In this document: piece by piece, positions 16,018-25,267 of the stretch | Numbering within the stretch: position 1 is the first letter of the stretch | Layout: each line of letters opens with the position of its first letter | Position numbers and translations under genes: made by a program | The notes under the pieces: generated by a model | The model's input: only the letters and a program-made list of their open reading frames with translations | Told to the model about the DNA's origin: nothing | Database searches by the model: none | Assembly (NCBI RefSeq): GCF_038005985.1 | Contig: NZ_JBBOUI010000001.1 | Span: 1,942,001 to 2,006,000, forward strand | DNA length: 64,000 nucleotides | Source: Solibacillus sp. FSL R7-0682 | GTDB lineage: Bacteria; Bacillota; Bacilli; Bacillales_A; Planococcaceae | Reading direction: 5' to 3'

Positions 16018-16660
16018 CGGATTGAGTGATAAGGAATATAGATTTAGTATCGCTCAGTAAAGAACCGATTTATTGAGCACTTCAAAATTTAAGGTGTCTA
16101 AGTTCATTAAAACGTTATAAAATATACAAAATTATTCAAAATAACGTTCCCAACCGCAAGTTTTAGGACGAAATAAAACACTTAAAACGTTGTCATACCA
16201 ATGTATTAAGTGTTTTTCAGTTTTTCATTCATATACACCTTTTTATGCACTATCGTTTGAACTTAGAAACAACAAAGCTTTCAATGCGATTCAAAAGAAA
16301 TTGCACTGAATCATATTTTGAATAAAAACTTGCAAATTCAGCGGATTCCTATACGTTAAAAATCATTCTTTTCTTTTAACATAGCTTTTCTCTTTATTCA
16401 ATTTAGTGAAGTCCTTTAATTTAAAACTAAAAAAATGTATGTGAAATAAAGGGGACTTTAATATAGTAAAGCACTAGTTAATGAAATAATGATTGTAAAT
16501 TCTGTAATCATTTACTTTAAAAACACAATAAAACTGTCATTCTTTTCAAGATAAGCTATTTACTCTGAAGACATAGAAGGGTTCACCGTACCGTTTTAAA
16601 GCGATTTTTTTATTATAATGAAAAAAGCCTGTTTTGTACTACCAAACATGGTTATTAAAT
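16018..16660. other. gene-free stretch with hairpins
   Basis: No convincing gene. TGAGTGATA (16023-16031) can pair with TATCGCTCA (16048-16056), and GCTCA (16052-16056) can alternatively pair with TGAGC (16073-16077). A terminator-like hairpin lies at 16175-16217. The rest is AT-rich. A short coding-like run near 16255-16310 has no start signal. Confidence 0.45.
16175..16217 (+). terminator. orphan terminator-like hairpin
   Basis: AAAACACTTAA (16175-16185) pairs perfectly with TTAAGTGTTTT (16206-16216) and runs into T. It is 160 bases after the propeller-like gene and has no closer gene. Confidence 0.55.
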
Positions 16661-17500
16661 TTAACCTAAAATCTCAATATCTTTCACATTCAACTTACTA
16701 AAATCGACCTTAATTGCTCCCATTTCATAGATAACATTCGATCTATTGTTAAATCCGCCGTGGTCATCGTTGCCTACGGTTATTAACATATTATTTGTTT
16801 GACAAAAGTCTACAAGAATATTTGTTGTTTCCTCTGTATGAGTCGTGTAATAGCATTCAAAGCCATCTGCACCCATATTTTTAAGTGTTATTAAACGAGG
16901 TACTATTTCTAAAAGATTATTCTTCATATTTTCTCCGATATGGGCAATAACGGCTTTCCCATTTGCTTTATGTATTGCATTTATTACATATTCTATTGAT
17001 GGAAATGAACTTTTTGGTTGAACATGATAATCGCTGACGAGCTTAAAAAAACTAGGAACATTATTAACTAAACTTTTGGATTTTAAATAGTCAAAACCTT
17101 TCCAACCACCGTTTTTTAGATTTCGATTGTAAGAATTAAATTCCTTTATACTTATTTCCTTATAGTCAACACTCATCTTTTTGATTAATTCTAAATCAAT
17201 TTCAGCATAAACCGAATCGCATTGTTTGCAAATATCAATAATCTCTTTGTTTTCAAAATCGAAATCATAAGCGAGGACATGAAATTCTTTACCTTCAAAA
17301 GAGGTAGAAATTTCTGCACCTCGAATTAATTTAATTTGGTTCGCTTTACACAAAGGTATAAGCTCGTTATAAGCTGCTGTTGTGTTGTGGTCACTTACAC
17401 ATAATAGGCCAATACCGAGCTCTTTTGCCTTCTTGACAATTTCTTTAGGAGAACGGGTACTATCGGAATAATGCGAATGAATATGTAAATCTGCATACAT
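16661..17500 (-). CDS. PHP-domain metal-dependent phosphoesterase
   Basis: 279 residues. The four PHP metal-binding motifs are visible: HIHSHYSDS (residues 6-14), SDHNTT (~36-41), the Glu of RGAEISTSF (~62) and the His of AYDF/HVL, VIAHIGENM (~170), then GNDDHGG near 245. The family hydrolyses phosphoesters such as 3',5'-bisphosphonucleotides or short RNA 5' ends (RNase AM-type). It is cytoplasmic and monocistronic. The exact substrate is not readable from sequence. Confidence 0.85.
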   Translation of the reverse strand: MYADLHIHSHYSDSTRSPKEIVKKAKELGIGLLCVSDHNTTAAYNELIPLCKANQIKLIRGAEISTSFEGKEFHVLAYDFDFENKEIIDICKQCDSVYAEIDLELIKKMSVDYKEISIKEFNSYNRNLKNGGWKGFDYLKSKSLVNNVPSFFKLVSDYHVQPKSSFPSIEYVINAIHKANGKAVIAHIGENMKNNLLEIVPRLITLKNMGADGFECYYTTHTEETTNILVDFCQTNNMLITVGNDDHGGFNNRSNVIYEMGAIKVDFSKLNVKDIEILG

Positions 17501-17653
17501 TATAATTTCACCTCTAAGATTGAATATCTAATTCCCTTTTTTTGTATATTATTTTTAGTTGTATCATAACATGACGAACATTTACCTACAATTTCATTTT
17601 CATAACGAAATGGAAAAATAATGTCCCCAAACTATAGCAAGAGTTTCTTTTAT

Positions 17654-17697
17654 GTGAGATCTCACGTTGAAAACAATGGTACTTTAATGATTATATT
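17654..17697 (+). promoter_or_regulatory. palindrome plus promoter-like elements
   Basis: GTGAGATCTCAC (17654-17665) is a perfect 12-bp palindrome. It is followed at once by TTGAAA (17667-17672) and, after 18 bases, TTATAT (17691-17696), or TATATT at 19. This looks like an operator next to a moderate promoter for a short plus-strand transcript. Confidence 0.4.
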
Positions 17698-17702
17698 GTA
17701 TT

Positions 17703-17829
17703 TTAATTTTACTAATTAAAAGCTTACCCTATTAGCAATTAAAATGACTATAACTAAAGTTAAAGCATTAAAGAATCTAACTAGGTACTTTACTTCAAGA
17801 TGGGATTCCACAGAGATCCCATCCTTTTC
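17703..17829 (+). ncRNA. candidate small RNA
   Basis: A region of ~125 nt lies between promoter-like elements (17667-17697) and a good terminator in which GATGGGAT (17799-17806) pairs with ATCCCATC (17816-17823) and CTTTTCTTTT follows. No upstream plus-strand gene needs this terminator. The only frame inside (ATG near 17744) has no ribosome binding site and runs through the terminator. The call rests on signals alone. Confidence 0.35.
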
Positions 17830-17833
17830 TTTT
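17799..17833 (+). terminator. terminator without an obvious gene
   Basis: GATGGGAT/ATCCCATC stem with a 9-nt loop, then a pyrimidine run with two T4 blocks. It would end the candidate small RNA. Confidence 0.65.
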
Positions 17834-17968
17834 GCAACTAATGAAGTAAGTTAGTTCAATAAGGATTAGAATGTAGAACATAATTAAATAACATTAGACC
17901 TTTGAATGACGTTGAATTTTTTAAAAATTGATACTATTAAGATATAAAATCAACAAGAGGTGTTATTT

Positions 17969-18433
17969 ATGATAAAAGGGTTATATGAAGCACATTTGCC
18001 AGTAAAAAATTTAGATAAATCAATGGAGTTTTATGAGAAATTAGGTTTAAAAATGGCTTGGCGTGATGAAGATACGGCTTTCTTTTGGATAGAAGAAGGT
18101 AAAAGTTGGGTGGGTTTGTGGGAAGGAAATGAGTATCAAACTCTTTACCATCCTTCTTTACGACACATTGCATTTCGAGTTTCATATGAAGATTTAAAAG
18201 AGTCTTTAAAATGGTTAGACTCTATTGATGTTGAGGGGATGCCATTCGGGAGTCGAGAATCTATTGAACCATTTATTCGACCACATCAAGGCAATGCTTC
18301 TGTTTATTTCAATGACCCAGATGGTAACAGTTTAGAATTGATGTGTTATGTTGAAGTTCCAAATAATTTAAAACATATTACAGAAAAGTTGTCCTTTGAA
18401 GATTGGGAGAAATTAGTTGAAATTACAATTTAA
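17969..18433 (+). CDS. VOC-superfamily (glyoxalase/bleomycin resistance-like) protein
   Basis: 154 residues from ATG 17969, which has AGAGGTG nine bases upstream. The start EAHLPVKNLDKSMEFYEKLG and the end YFNDPDGNSLELMCYVE are the classic two halves of a VOC (glyoxalase I fold) domain. Candidate metal ligands are His-5, His in RHIAFRVS and Glu in SLELM. The family includes thiol transferases, dioxygenases and antibiotic-binding proteins. The substrate is unknown. It is monocistronic with a terminator. Confidence 0.88.
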   Translation: MIKGLYEAHLPVKNLDKSMEFYEKLGLKMAWRDEDTAFFWIEEGKSWVGLWEGNEYQTLYHPSLRHIAFRVSYEDLKESLKWLDSIDVEGMPFGSRESIEPFIRPHQGNASVYFNDPDGNSLELMCYVEVPNNLKHITEKLSFEDWEKLVEITI

Positions 18434-18490
18434 TGATAACGTAATTTATTTTCCCGACTTTATTTTTATTCAACTAATAAGGTGCTTTAA

Positions 18491-18525
18491 TTGAATATTC
18501 GTATCCCGAAATATTCAATCTTTTT
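18491..18525 (+). terminator. Rho-independent terminator
   Basis: TTGAATATT (18491-18499) pairs perfectly with AATATTCAA (18510-18518), then TC and five T. Confidence 0.8.
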
Positions 18526-18552
18526 CATTAAAATCAAAATAGATCAATAAAA

Positions 18553-18597
18553 ACCAACTATTTTAATAAACTTTGTTTTAAAACAGTTGGTCTTTTT
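18553..18597 (+). terminator. second terminator-like hairpin
   Basis: ACCAACT (18553-18559) pairs with AGTTGGT (18585-18591), with AT-rich inner pairing, then CTTTTT. It backs up the terminator 30 bases upstream. Confidence 0.6.
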
Positions 18598-18679
18598 CTG
18601 TATAAAATCAGCGTTTGCAACTTACTTTTAATCGAACTTTATTCAAAAGCTACATTTTACGGATAGTGGGTTTGTAATT

Positions 18680-19240
18680 TTACTTCACTCTACCTATATG
18701 ATCAAATGGATAAAAGCGTATCGTTGCTTTTCCCATAATTTGATCAATTGAAATTAATCCAACTCTTGCATCTCGACTATCTGTACTTTTACGACGATTA
18801 TCGCCAAGCACAAGGAAGTATCCATCAGGAATTGTAGAATGATCCGTTAATTCTTCTAGGGTGAAATCTTCAGTCAATGTACCCGGATCTAATAATTCAG
18901 ATTTATATAAGTCTAAATAGGGTTCCTCATATTTTTCCCCATTTATATAAAGCGTATCATCCTTATAAGCAACATGTTCTCCAGGCAATCCTATAATTCG
19001 TTTAATGTAATTTGTATGTTCTGCGTACTCAAAGACGATAATATCAAATCGTTCGAAGTCTTCTATACTATTTCCTAATTTACTGACAATCACTTTATCT
19101 CCGTCTGCGTATGTAGGCATCATGGAAGCGCCATCTACGACAAGTGGGGTAAATATAAAAGTACGGATTGCTATTACAAATAAAGCGGCTAACACACCGG
19201 CCTTAAGCCATTCTAAAAATTCGCTTTTTTCTTTTATCAA
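18680..19240 (-). CDS. sipS: signal peptidase I
   Basis: 186 residues, typical of Bacillus type I signal peptidases. It cleaves signal peptides from Sec-exported preproteins outside the membrane. One N-terminal membrane anchor (residues 14-32) is followed by the catalytic Ser-39 in GASMMPTY, the general-base Lys-80 in NYIKRIIGLPGE, and the GDNRRKSTDSR box. The start is TTG with GAGGATGA seven bases upstream. Bacillales usually have several paralogues. The symbol marks the family, not which paralogue. Confidence 0.93.
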   Translation of the reverse strand: MIKEKSEFLEWLKAGVLAALFVIAIRTFIFTPLVVDGASMMPTYADGDKVIVSKLGNSIEDFERFDIIVFEYAEHTNYIKRIIGLPGEHVAYKDDTLYINGEKYEEPYLDLYKSELLDPGTLTEDFTLEELTDHSTIPDGYFLVLGDNRRKSTDSRDARVGLISIDQIMGKATIRFYPFDHIGRVK

Positions 19241-19299
19241 CTTTAATCATCCTCTATATCGATTTTTAAATTCATTTGGAATAAATACTTCAATTGATT

Positions 19300-19851
19300 T
19301 TACTCATTTGCTACTCGTTCGATAAATGGAATATCATTTGCTCGAACAGTTGAATAAATAGTAGTTTTCACCGACGAAGTAAACTTTGCTGTTTCATCAA
19401 TCTTAATATGTTGATCATCCGTTGTAGTAAAAATATAGTATCCGTTCTCACCTGTACGGTATTCATAAACAGCTTCCTTAATCGAAGACCAAGGGTAACT
19501 AGCTAAGCCATCATAGTATTTAATTACAATTTGCTCATCTTGTATTGCTGTGTAGTTTAATACAGAAAACGAAGAACCAATTATGCCAGCGATAATAAAC
19601 AAGGTACCGATAATATACGTATTAACATTACGTTTTAATGCAAGCAGCACAAGCGCGATGATCACGAACAACAAAGAGATTAATAAATGCGTCATATTCG
19701 TTACAGGTGTCAATAGCACAATGTTGGCACGTTCAGAATACAATGTTTCCGTTACAGAAACAGGTAAAAAGAAAACTAATAAAATTGAAATTAAAAACAC
19801 GGTAATTGCAGACAGGGCAAATTTACCTCGAGTCGAAATTTTATTAAGCAT
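19300..19851 (-). CDS. membrane protein with C-terminal PH-like domain
   Basis: 183 residues from the ATG at 19851, preceded by GGAGGG. The longer frame starting at 19869 would place that site inside the gene. Three hydrophobic segments occupy the first ~105 residues. The C-terminal ~80 residues form a soluble beta-rich domain (IVIKYYDGLASYPWSSIKEA) like small bacterial PH domains, where the Trp followed by an Ile-rich strand is typical. It is located just upstream of signal peptidase I (60 bases) on the same strand. The function is unknown. Confidence 0.65.
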   Translation of the reverse strand: MLNKISTRGKFALSAITVFLISILLVFFLPVSVTETLYSERANIVLLTPVTNMTHLLISLLFVIIALVLLALKRNVNTYIIGTLFIIAGIIGSSFSVLNYTAIQDEQIVIKYYDGLASYPWSSIKEAVYEYRTGENGYYIFTTTDDQHIKIDETAKFTSSVKTTIYSTVRANDIPFIERVANE

Positions 19852-19926
19852 AAGCCATTTTCCCTCCATTCAATCATGCCTAGACTATTATATACGGAAT
19901 ATAAATGGGAAAAGTTTCAAAATTAC

Positions 19927-21480
19927 TTAATAAAGGATGTCCCAATTTTTTTTAAGCTTGGATTCAACTGTTGGGTGGTCCTGAAAATAACGAGCAATTA
20001 ATTCCGTCATATCAATTTGAATATCTTTTATTACTTCGCATTCTGCAAAGTAAGGGAAGTTTCCAGCACCTGTTGCGCGGTAATTATTCATGACGACCTC
20101 ATAATATGCTTCTGGCTGCAACGGTTCGCCATTGTAAAGAGCCTTTGTTATCCTTTGATCCAAAGGCTTACGTATATCCATTACGTATTCAATCCCTTCC
20201 CACATATCATAGTTATAAGGCTGAGGCTTTGGATAATAAAAGCTTTTTGATACACGTAATTGATTATTTTGGTCAATGGTAAAATAGGTAGCATTTTGTT
20301 CAAGTGCCTCCATTATATGCCGTCCAGAAACTTTTAACACCTTTAACGTATTAGGGAAAATGTAATTATTAATAATATGCCGCATCGTTATTTTCGCAGG
20401 GAATCCACCTGCTTGATCGTGAAATAAAGCGGTACAAGATATTGGAGCACCGCTCATTTCCATTTGAATATCTTGGATAAGCTGTATGTAAGGGTGTTTT
20501 TGTACTCGAACTGAAAAAGCATCGGAAAAATGTATTTCCGTATCTAGTTGCCCAATTGTTACATCAAGCCATTCTTCAGTAGCAGAATATACCTCCTTAT
20601 TTTGTTGAACAATTCCTTCGTGTACAGGTGTTTCGTCTGTTACATAGACGAGGGACGGCTTATGATGAATTTGTTGTTTGTCAAAACATTTCTCAATTTC
20701 GATTGTAATAACCCCTAAACAGTTTCCCTTTGTACCAGGTTGGATAATAGATTTTCCAAATAGCTTTTCAGCTAGCTCTCGGTGCTGATGTCCCGTTATT
20801 AATAGATCAAAATCAAGTTCCTTACACATTTTATAGCCTTGATTTTCTCCCGTAGTTGCTTCAAGCGTTTCTCCAGTAATTAAATCGTTTTCAAAGCCCC
20901 CATGATAACAAAGGGCGATTAGGTCTAGCTGCTCGTGCGCCTTAACTTGTGTAATCCAAAAATTGGCGAACTCATAGGCGTCTTTAAAGCTCAGTCCTTC
21001 AATATGTCGCGGTTCCTCCCAAACTGTCACAAAATGAGTTGTTAACGCAATAAAGCCAATACGAATGCCTGAAACTTCTTTTACTAAATAAGGCTGAGTA
21101 TACGATGTACCGTCTTCATTCGTAATATTCCCACTAAGCCAAGGGAAATTTGATTGAGCAATGACTGCATCTAAATACGACTTCCCATAATTAAATTCAT
21201 GGTTTCCAAATACCGCAAAATCATAATCTAGTAAATTCGCCGCTTCGATTACGGGATCCAGTTTGTGCTCTTGAAATGCATGATGATAGTAAGTGAGAGG
21301 ACTACCTTGGATTAAATCGCCGTTATCGATTAGTATAGTAGGTTTTTCCTCTCGAAGCTGTTCAATTAATGTTCCCACTTTAGCTAACCCTAAAGGCTCT
21401 ATTTTTTGCCTGAAAGTGGTTGGCATAATGTACCCATGTATATCGCTCGTTACGAGAATTTGAAGCTGTTTTAATTGCAT
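19927..21480 (-). CDS. cytosolic 2',3'-cyclic nucleotidase / 5'-nucleotidase-like enzyme
   Basis: 517 residues. The N-terminal calcineurin-like metallophosphatase domain shows TSDIHGY (residues 11-17), DNGDLIQGSP, FGNHEFNYG, CYHGG and GHQHRE, which together bind two metals. The C-terminal half is a 5'-nucleotidase substrate-binding domain with NNYRATGAGNFPYF near residue 470. There is no signal peptide or wall anchor, unlike most YfkN/CpdB proteins, so it probably works inside the cell. It is divergent from phnDCEE, which fits phosphorus release from imported nucleotides or organophosphates. The precise substrate is unproven. Confidence 0.85.
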   Translation of the reverse strand: MQLKQLQILVTSDIHGYIMPTTFRQKIEPLGLAKVGTLIEQLREEKPTILIDNGDLIQGSPLTYYHHAFQEHKLDPVIEAANLLDYDFAVFGNHEFNYGKSYLDAVIAQSNFPWLSGNITNEDGTSYTQPYLVKEVSGIRIGFIALTTHFVTVWEEPRHIEGLSFKDAYEFANFWITQVKAHEQLDLIALCYHGGFENDLITGETLEATTGENQGYKMCKELDFDLLITGHQHRELAEKLFGKSIIQPGTKGNCLGVITIEIEKCFDKQQIHHKPSLVYVTDETPVHEGIVQQNKEVYSATEEWLDVTIGQLDTEIHFSDAFSVRVQKHPYIQLIQDIQMEMSGAPISCTALFHDQAGGFPAKITMRHIINNYIFPNTLKVLKVSGRHIMEALEQNATYFTIDQNNQLRVSKSFYYPKPQPYNYDMWEGIEYVMDIRKPLDQRITKALYNGEPLQPEAYYEVVMNNYRATGAGNFPYFAECEVIKDIQIDMTELIARYFQDHPTVESKLKKNWDILY

Positions 21481-21557
21481 CCTATAAAACCTCCATTATT
21501 TATGATTGGCTTTAGTATAAGCTGATAGAAAAATAAAATAAGTTAATAATAGAATAA

Positions 21558-21583
21558 TATACATAAAATTTACATTTATTACA
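21558..21583 (+). promoter_or_regulatory. possible PhoP-type direct repeats before phnD
   Basis: TATACA (21558-21563) and TTTACA (21569-21574) are spaced 11 bases apart, as in PhoP boxes (TT-A/C/T-ACA repeats), with a third ATTACA at 21578 spaced nine. They lie 80-105 bases before phnD. The match is loose in an AT-rich region. Confidence 0.3.
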
Positions 21584-21662
21584 TAAAAAAATATAGAGTT
21601 AATTCTCACTTTACAATGAAGTGATAAGTTTTATAAGTATTAAATTTTGAGGAGGATTTCAA

Positions 21663-22745
21663 TTGAAAAAATTCTATTTATTAATGATGACATCGTTACT
21701 AGCTATGCTATTAATGGCTTGTGGTGATGAGGCAGGCGAAACAAACACGGAAGCTCCAGCAGAAAATACGGCAGGAGAAACAAATTCGGATGGAGCAACA
21801 ACAATGGAGTTAGATAAAATTTCTATTGGTTTCGTACCTTCACGTGATCCAGATGAAATTATTACAGTTACAGAACCTTTGAAAGCATTATTAAAGTCAG
21901 AGTTAAGTAATTTAGGATACGACGTAAATGAAATTGATATTACAGTTGGGACAAATTATGAAGCGGTAGGGGAAGCACTTTCTGCTGGAACAACGGACAT
22001 TGGTTTTATTCCAGGTGGTACATATGTCCTTTATGATGATGGAGCAGAAGTAATATTAACTGCAACACGAGCAGGTTTAAGCAATGATTCTGAAAAACCA
22101 GCAGATTGGAATTCAAATGAGCCAACGGAAGCAACGACGAACCAAGCTACTTCTTATCGTGCCATTTTAATTGCAGGTCCATCAGAAAAAGGAAAAGAGT
22201 TGGCTGAAAAAGTAAATAGTGGAAAAGAGTTAACGTTTGAAGATTTAGATAGTGCAAATTGGAATGTAATGTCAACAACATCACCAGCAGGTTATATATA
22301 TCCAGCATTATGGTTAAAAGAAAACTACGATAAAACAATTACTGATTTATCGAAAGTAGTTCAAGCAGATTCATATGGTACTGCATTCGCACGTTTAGCT
22401 TCAGGGCAAACAGATGTGTTAGTTACTTATGCAGATGCACGTCGTGATTATGCGGATAAATGGAAATCTGAGTTTAATCGAGAAGAAGATATTTGGGCTG
22501 AAACGGATTTACTTGGTGTAATGCCAGCAATCTATAATGACACAATTAGTGTTAGTAAAAATTCTAAAATTATGGATGAAGACTTGAAAAAGGCATTACA
22601 ACAAGCATTCATTAATATCGGTAATTCTGCAGAAGGGAAAGAAGTAATTGCTGTATATAGTCATGAAGGTTACCAAGAAGCGTCGAATGCTGATTATGAC
22701 AATGAGCGAAAAGCGCAAGAACTTGTACAAAAATTAGGTAAATAA
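21663..22745 (+). CDS. phnD: phosphonate/phosphite-type ABC transporter substrate-binding lipoprotein PhnD
   Basis: 360 residues. TTG start with GAGGAGGA upstream. The signal peptide ends in lipobox LLMAC, anchoring the protein outside the membrane. The mature protein matches PhnD-type binding proteins: ISIGFVPSRDPDEI near the start, TNYEAVGEALSAGTTDIGFI for the ligand-binding lobe, and Gly/Tyr-rich hinges. It delivers phosphonates, phosphite or organophosphates to PhnCE. It is the first gene of phnD-phnC-phnE-phnE, probably one transcript continuing to the secreted protein at 25268. No C-P lyase genes are present. Confidence 0.92.
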   Translation: MKKFYLLMMTSLLAMLLMACGDEAGETNTEAPAENTAGETNSDGATTMELDKISIGFVPSRDPDEIITVTEPLKALLKSELSNLGYDVNEIDITVGTNYEAVGEALSAGTTDIGFIPGGTYVLYDDGAEVILTATRAGLSNDSEKPADWNSNEPTEATTNQATSYRAILIAGPSEKGKELAEKVNSGKELTFEDLDSANWNVMSTTSPAGYIYPALWLKENYDKTITDLSKVVQADSYGTAFARLASGQTDVLVTYADARRDYADKWKSEFNREEDIWAETDLLGVMPAIYNDTISVSKNSKIMDEDLKKALQQAFINIGNSAEGKEVIAVYSHEGYQEASNADYDNERKAQELVQKLGK

Positions 22746-22816
22746 TTATATGTAGCAAAAATATAAAGTGAGAACAAAGTTTCCCTGTTCTCACTTTTTA
22801 AGATTGGAGCAAGTAG

Positions 22817-23602
22817 ATGATTAAATTTAATAATGTTTCAAAACAATATCCTAATGGATATGCAGCGTTAAAAAATATTAATCTTGAAATCGCACAAGGT
22901 GAATTTGTTGCCATTATTGGACTATCTGGTGCCGGGAAATCAACATTACTCCGCTGTATTAATCGGATGCACGACATTACAGATGGCACATTAACAGTAG
23001 ATGGGACGAATATAAAAAAATTAAGAGGATCAGAAATTCGGAAGTTTAGACGGCATATCGGAATGATCTTTCAATCCTTTAATTTAGTAACACGTGTATC
23101 TGTTATAAAAAATGTACTTGTTTCTTTCGTACCAGAATTGTCCCTTTGGCGAAAGGTTTTAGGAATCTTTAAAGAACAACATAAAAAAGAAGCATTGATG
23201 GCATTGGATCGTGTAGGCATTTTAGATAAAGCCTATGTCCGAGTAGATCAGCTATCAGGGGGGCAGCAGCAACGGGTTGCATTGGCTAGAACATTAGCTC
23301 AAAATCCTAAAATTATTTTAGCTGATGAACCTGTTGCCTCTCTTGACCCAGTGACAGCGAATCAAGTAATGGAAGATTTCAGGCACATTAATAAAGAATT
23401 GAATATGACAGTTATTATCAATATCCACCATGTAGAGCTTGCATTGCAATTTGCCGACCGAGTTGTAGGCATTCAAGCAGGGGAAATCGTTTATGATGGT
23501 CTGGCTGGGGAAGTAACCGAAGACATCTTACAGAAAATCTACAATGGAGGTGCAGAGGAAGGGAGTAATATTTTAAATGCTAAAGAAATTCTATCCGTCT
23601 AA
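22817..23602 (+). CDS. phnC: phosphonate-type ABC transporter ATPase PhnC
   Basis: 261 residues. Walker A GLSGAGKST (residues 35-43), Q-loop in IFQSFNLV, signature LSGGQQQRVALAR, Walker B IILADEPVASLDP and the switch His in NIHHVELA are all intact. The RKVLGIF insertion between the Q-loop and the signature is typical of PhnC. It energises uptake with PhnD and two PhnE subunits at the inner membrane. Its 3' end overlaps phnE by 26 bases. Confidence 0.94.
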   Translation: MIKFNNVSKQYPNGYAALKNINLEIAQGEFVAIIGLSGAGKSTLLRCINRMHDITDGTLTVDGTNIKKLRGSEIRKFRRHIGMIFQSFNLVTRVSVIKNVLVSFVPELSLWRKVLGIFKEQHKKEALMALDRVGILDKAYVRVDQLSGGQQQRVALARTLAQNPKIILADEPVASLDPVTANQVMEDFRHINKELNMTVIINIHHVELALQFADRVVGIQAGEIVYDGLAGEVTEDILQKIYNGGAEEGSNILNAKEILSV

Positions 23603-24392
23603 AAAAATTCTACTACCAAATGGAAAAGAAGTAATTGAAAAGCGGTCTACAACACCGTTGATTGTGATTTTTTTACTATTGTTAATTTATGTATCAGCAA
23701 GAATTACAGATTTTAATGTGCTGATACTTGTGGAACGTATAGAGCAATTTTTCTTCATTTTACGAGAAATGATTCCTCCTACATGGGCATACTTCCCGAA
23801 CATTTGGAATCCTTTATTAGATACGATTAAAATGTCACTACTTGGGTCGTTATTAGGTGCGATATGTGCACTTCCACTCGCGATGATAGCCGCTTCAAAC
23901 CTACATAAAATGAAGTGGTTATCAGCAATTATGAAAATGATTTTTAGCTTTTTGCGAACGCTCCCTACATTAATTGTTGCACTTATTGCAACGTTCGTTT
24001 TCGGATTAGGTACAGTAGCAGGAACAGTTGCTATTTTCATCTTTTCATTGGCCTATATTGGGAAGCTATTATACGAACAAATCGAAAATGCGGATATGGG
24101 AGCGTTTGAAGCGATGACATCGATGGGCTTATCGACAACACAATCCTTTCGATATGCCATTTTTCCACAGGTTTTACCGAATTACTTATCTACTTCATTA
24201 TTTTGTTTTGAAGGAAATGTCCGCTATGCGGCGATTCTTGGCTATGTTGGTGCAGGTGGTATCGGCCTCATGTTAAATGAAAGCTTAGGTTGGAGAAATT
24301 ACGCAAATGTCGGAATGATTTTGTTGTTATTAGTTATCACGGTATTTGTTATTGAAACAATTAGTGAATATTATCGAAAGAAATTAATGTAG
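23577..24392 (+). CDS. phnE: phosphonate-type ABC transporter permease PhnE (first)
   Basis: 271 residues with about six membrane helices and the EAA-type loop EAMTSMGLSTTQSFRYAIFP, which contacts the ATPase, followed by GYVGAGGIGLML. The start at 23577 overlaps phnC by 26 bases, with GGGAG 11 bases upstream. A few residues could be trimmed if the next usable codon is used. It pairs with the next permease as a heterodimer. Confidence 0.92.
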   Translation: MLKKFYPSKKILLPNGKEVIEKRSTTPLIVIFLLLLIYVSARITDFNVLILVERIEQFFFILREMIPPTWAYFPNIWNPLLDTIKMSLLGSLLGAICALPLAMIAASNLHKMKWLSAIMKMIFSFLRTLPTLIVALIATFVFGLGTVAGTVAIFIFSLAYIGKLLYEQIENADMGAFEAMTSMGLSTTQSFRYAIFPQVLPNYLSTSLFCFEGNVRYAAILGYVGAGGIGLMLNESLGWRNYANVGMILLLLVITVFVIETISEYYRKKLM

Positions 24393-24402
24393 GTGACTGT
24401 CT

Positions 24403-25224
24403 ATGAGAGTATCAAATACAATTCAAAAACAATATGAATTACAACCAGATCGACGTCTTTCGCAATTCGTTACGGTCATTGTTTTAATTTCTGTTTTTGC
24501 CTGGTCTGTAACGACGATAAAAATGGACAACTTAACGATTGAAGGCTTAAGCATTGCGAAAAATATATTTAGTGGTATTTTACAGCCAGATTTGAATTTA
24601 CTAATTAATTTTACGACAAGCGGAGTGCCTTATTTATTAGTTGAAACAATGGCCATTGCTTTTTTAGGGACAATTGTTGGTTCACTTATTGCAATTCCAT
24701 TAGCCTTTTTATCCGCATCAAATATTGTTCCAAAGCCTATTTCTTTTGTTATTCGCTTTTTATTAATTATGATTCGAACAATACCTGCGATTGTTTATGG
24801 ATTAATGTTTATTCGCGTAACAGGGCCTGGTCCATTTGCGGGTGTGTTAACGATGTCGTTAGTGAGCATAGGAATGCTCTCGAAATTATATGTCGACGTC
24901 ATTGAAGACATTGACAAGTCCGTGCTGGAATCTATGGAATCCATTGGTTGTACATTATTTGAAAAAATTCGATACGGTATTCTTCCACAAATTTTAGCGC
25001 TGTTTTTATCCATCGTCATTTATCGGTTTGATATGAATTTACGTGATGCAACCGTATTAGGCTTAGTTGGTGCAGGTGGAATTGGCGCACCTTTAATCTT
25101 TGCAATGAATGCCTATAAATGGTCAGAGGTTGGCGCAATTTTAATCGGTTTAATTGTTCTTATTTTAATAATCGAATATAGCTCAAATAAAATAAGAGCG
25201 AAAATTGTCGGTGGAAATAGATAA
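24403..25224 (+). CDS. phnE2: phosphonate-type ABC transporter permease PhnE (second)
   Basis: 273 residues, a paralogue of the preceding permease. It shares the layout: N-terminal cytoplasmic segment, six helices, loop ESMESIGCTLFEKIRYGILP and GLVGAGGIGAPL. ATG after TAGGTGA, ten bases after the first permease stop. Two different PhnE subunits are common in Bacillales phosphonate-type systems. Confidence 0.92.
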   Translation: MRVSNTIQKQYELQPDRRLSQFVTVIVLISVFAWSVTTIKMDNLTIEGLSIAKNIFSGILQPDLNLLINFTTSGVPYLLVETMAIAFLGTIVGSLIAIPLAFLSASNIVPKPISFVIRFLLIMIRTIPAIVYGLMFIRVTGPGPFAGVLTMSLVSIGMLSKLYVDVIEDIDKSVLESMESIGCTLFEKIRYGILPQILALFLSIVIYRFDMNLRDATVLGLVGAGGIGAPLIFAMNAYKWSEVGAILIGLIVLILIIEYSSNKIRAKIVGGNR

Positions 25225-25267
25225 ACATATTAACATGCAAAATTTAAAAATTGAAGGAGTGAAGGAA

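Noticed and set aside
21663-25224. Phosphonate degradation (C-P lyase) operon
   Set aside because: Only transporter genes are present; no phnG-M or phosphonatase genes are seen in the window.
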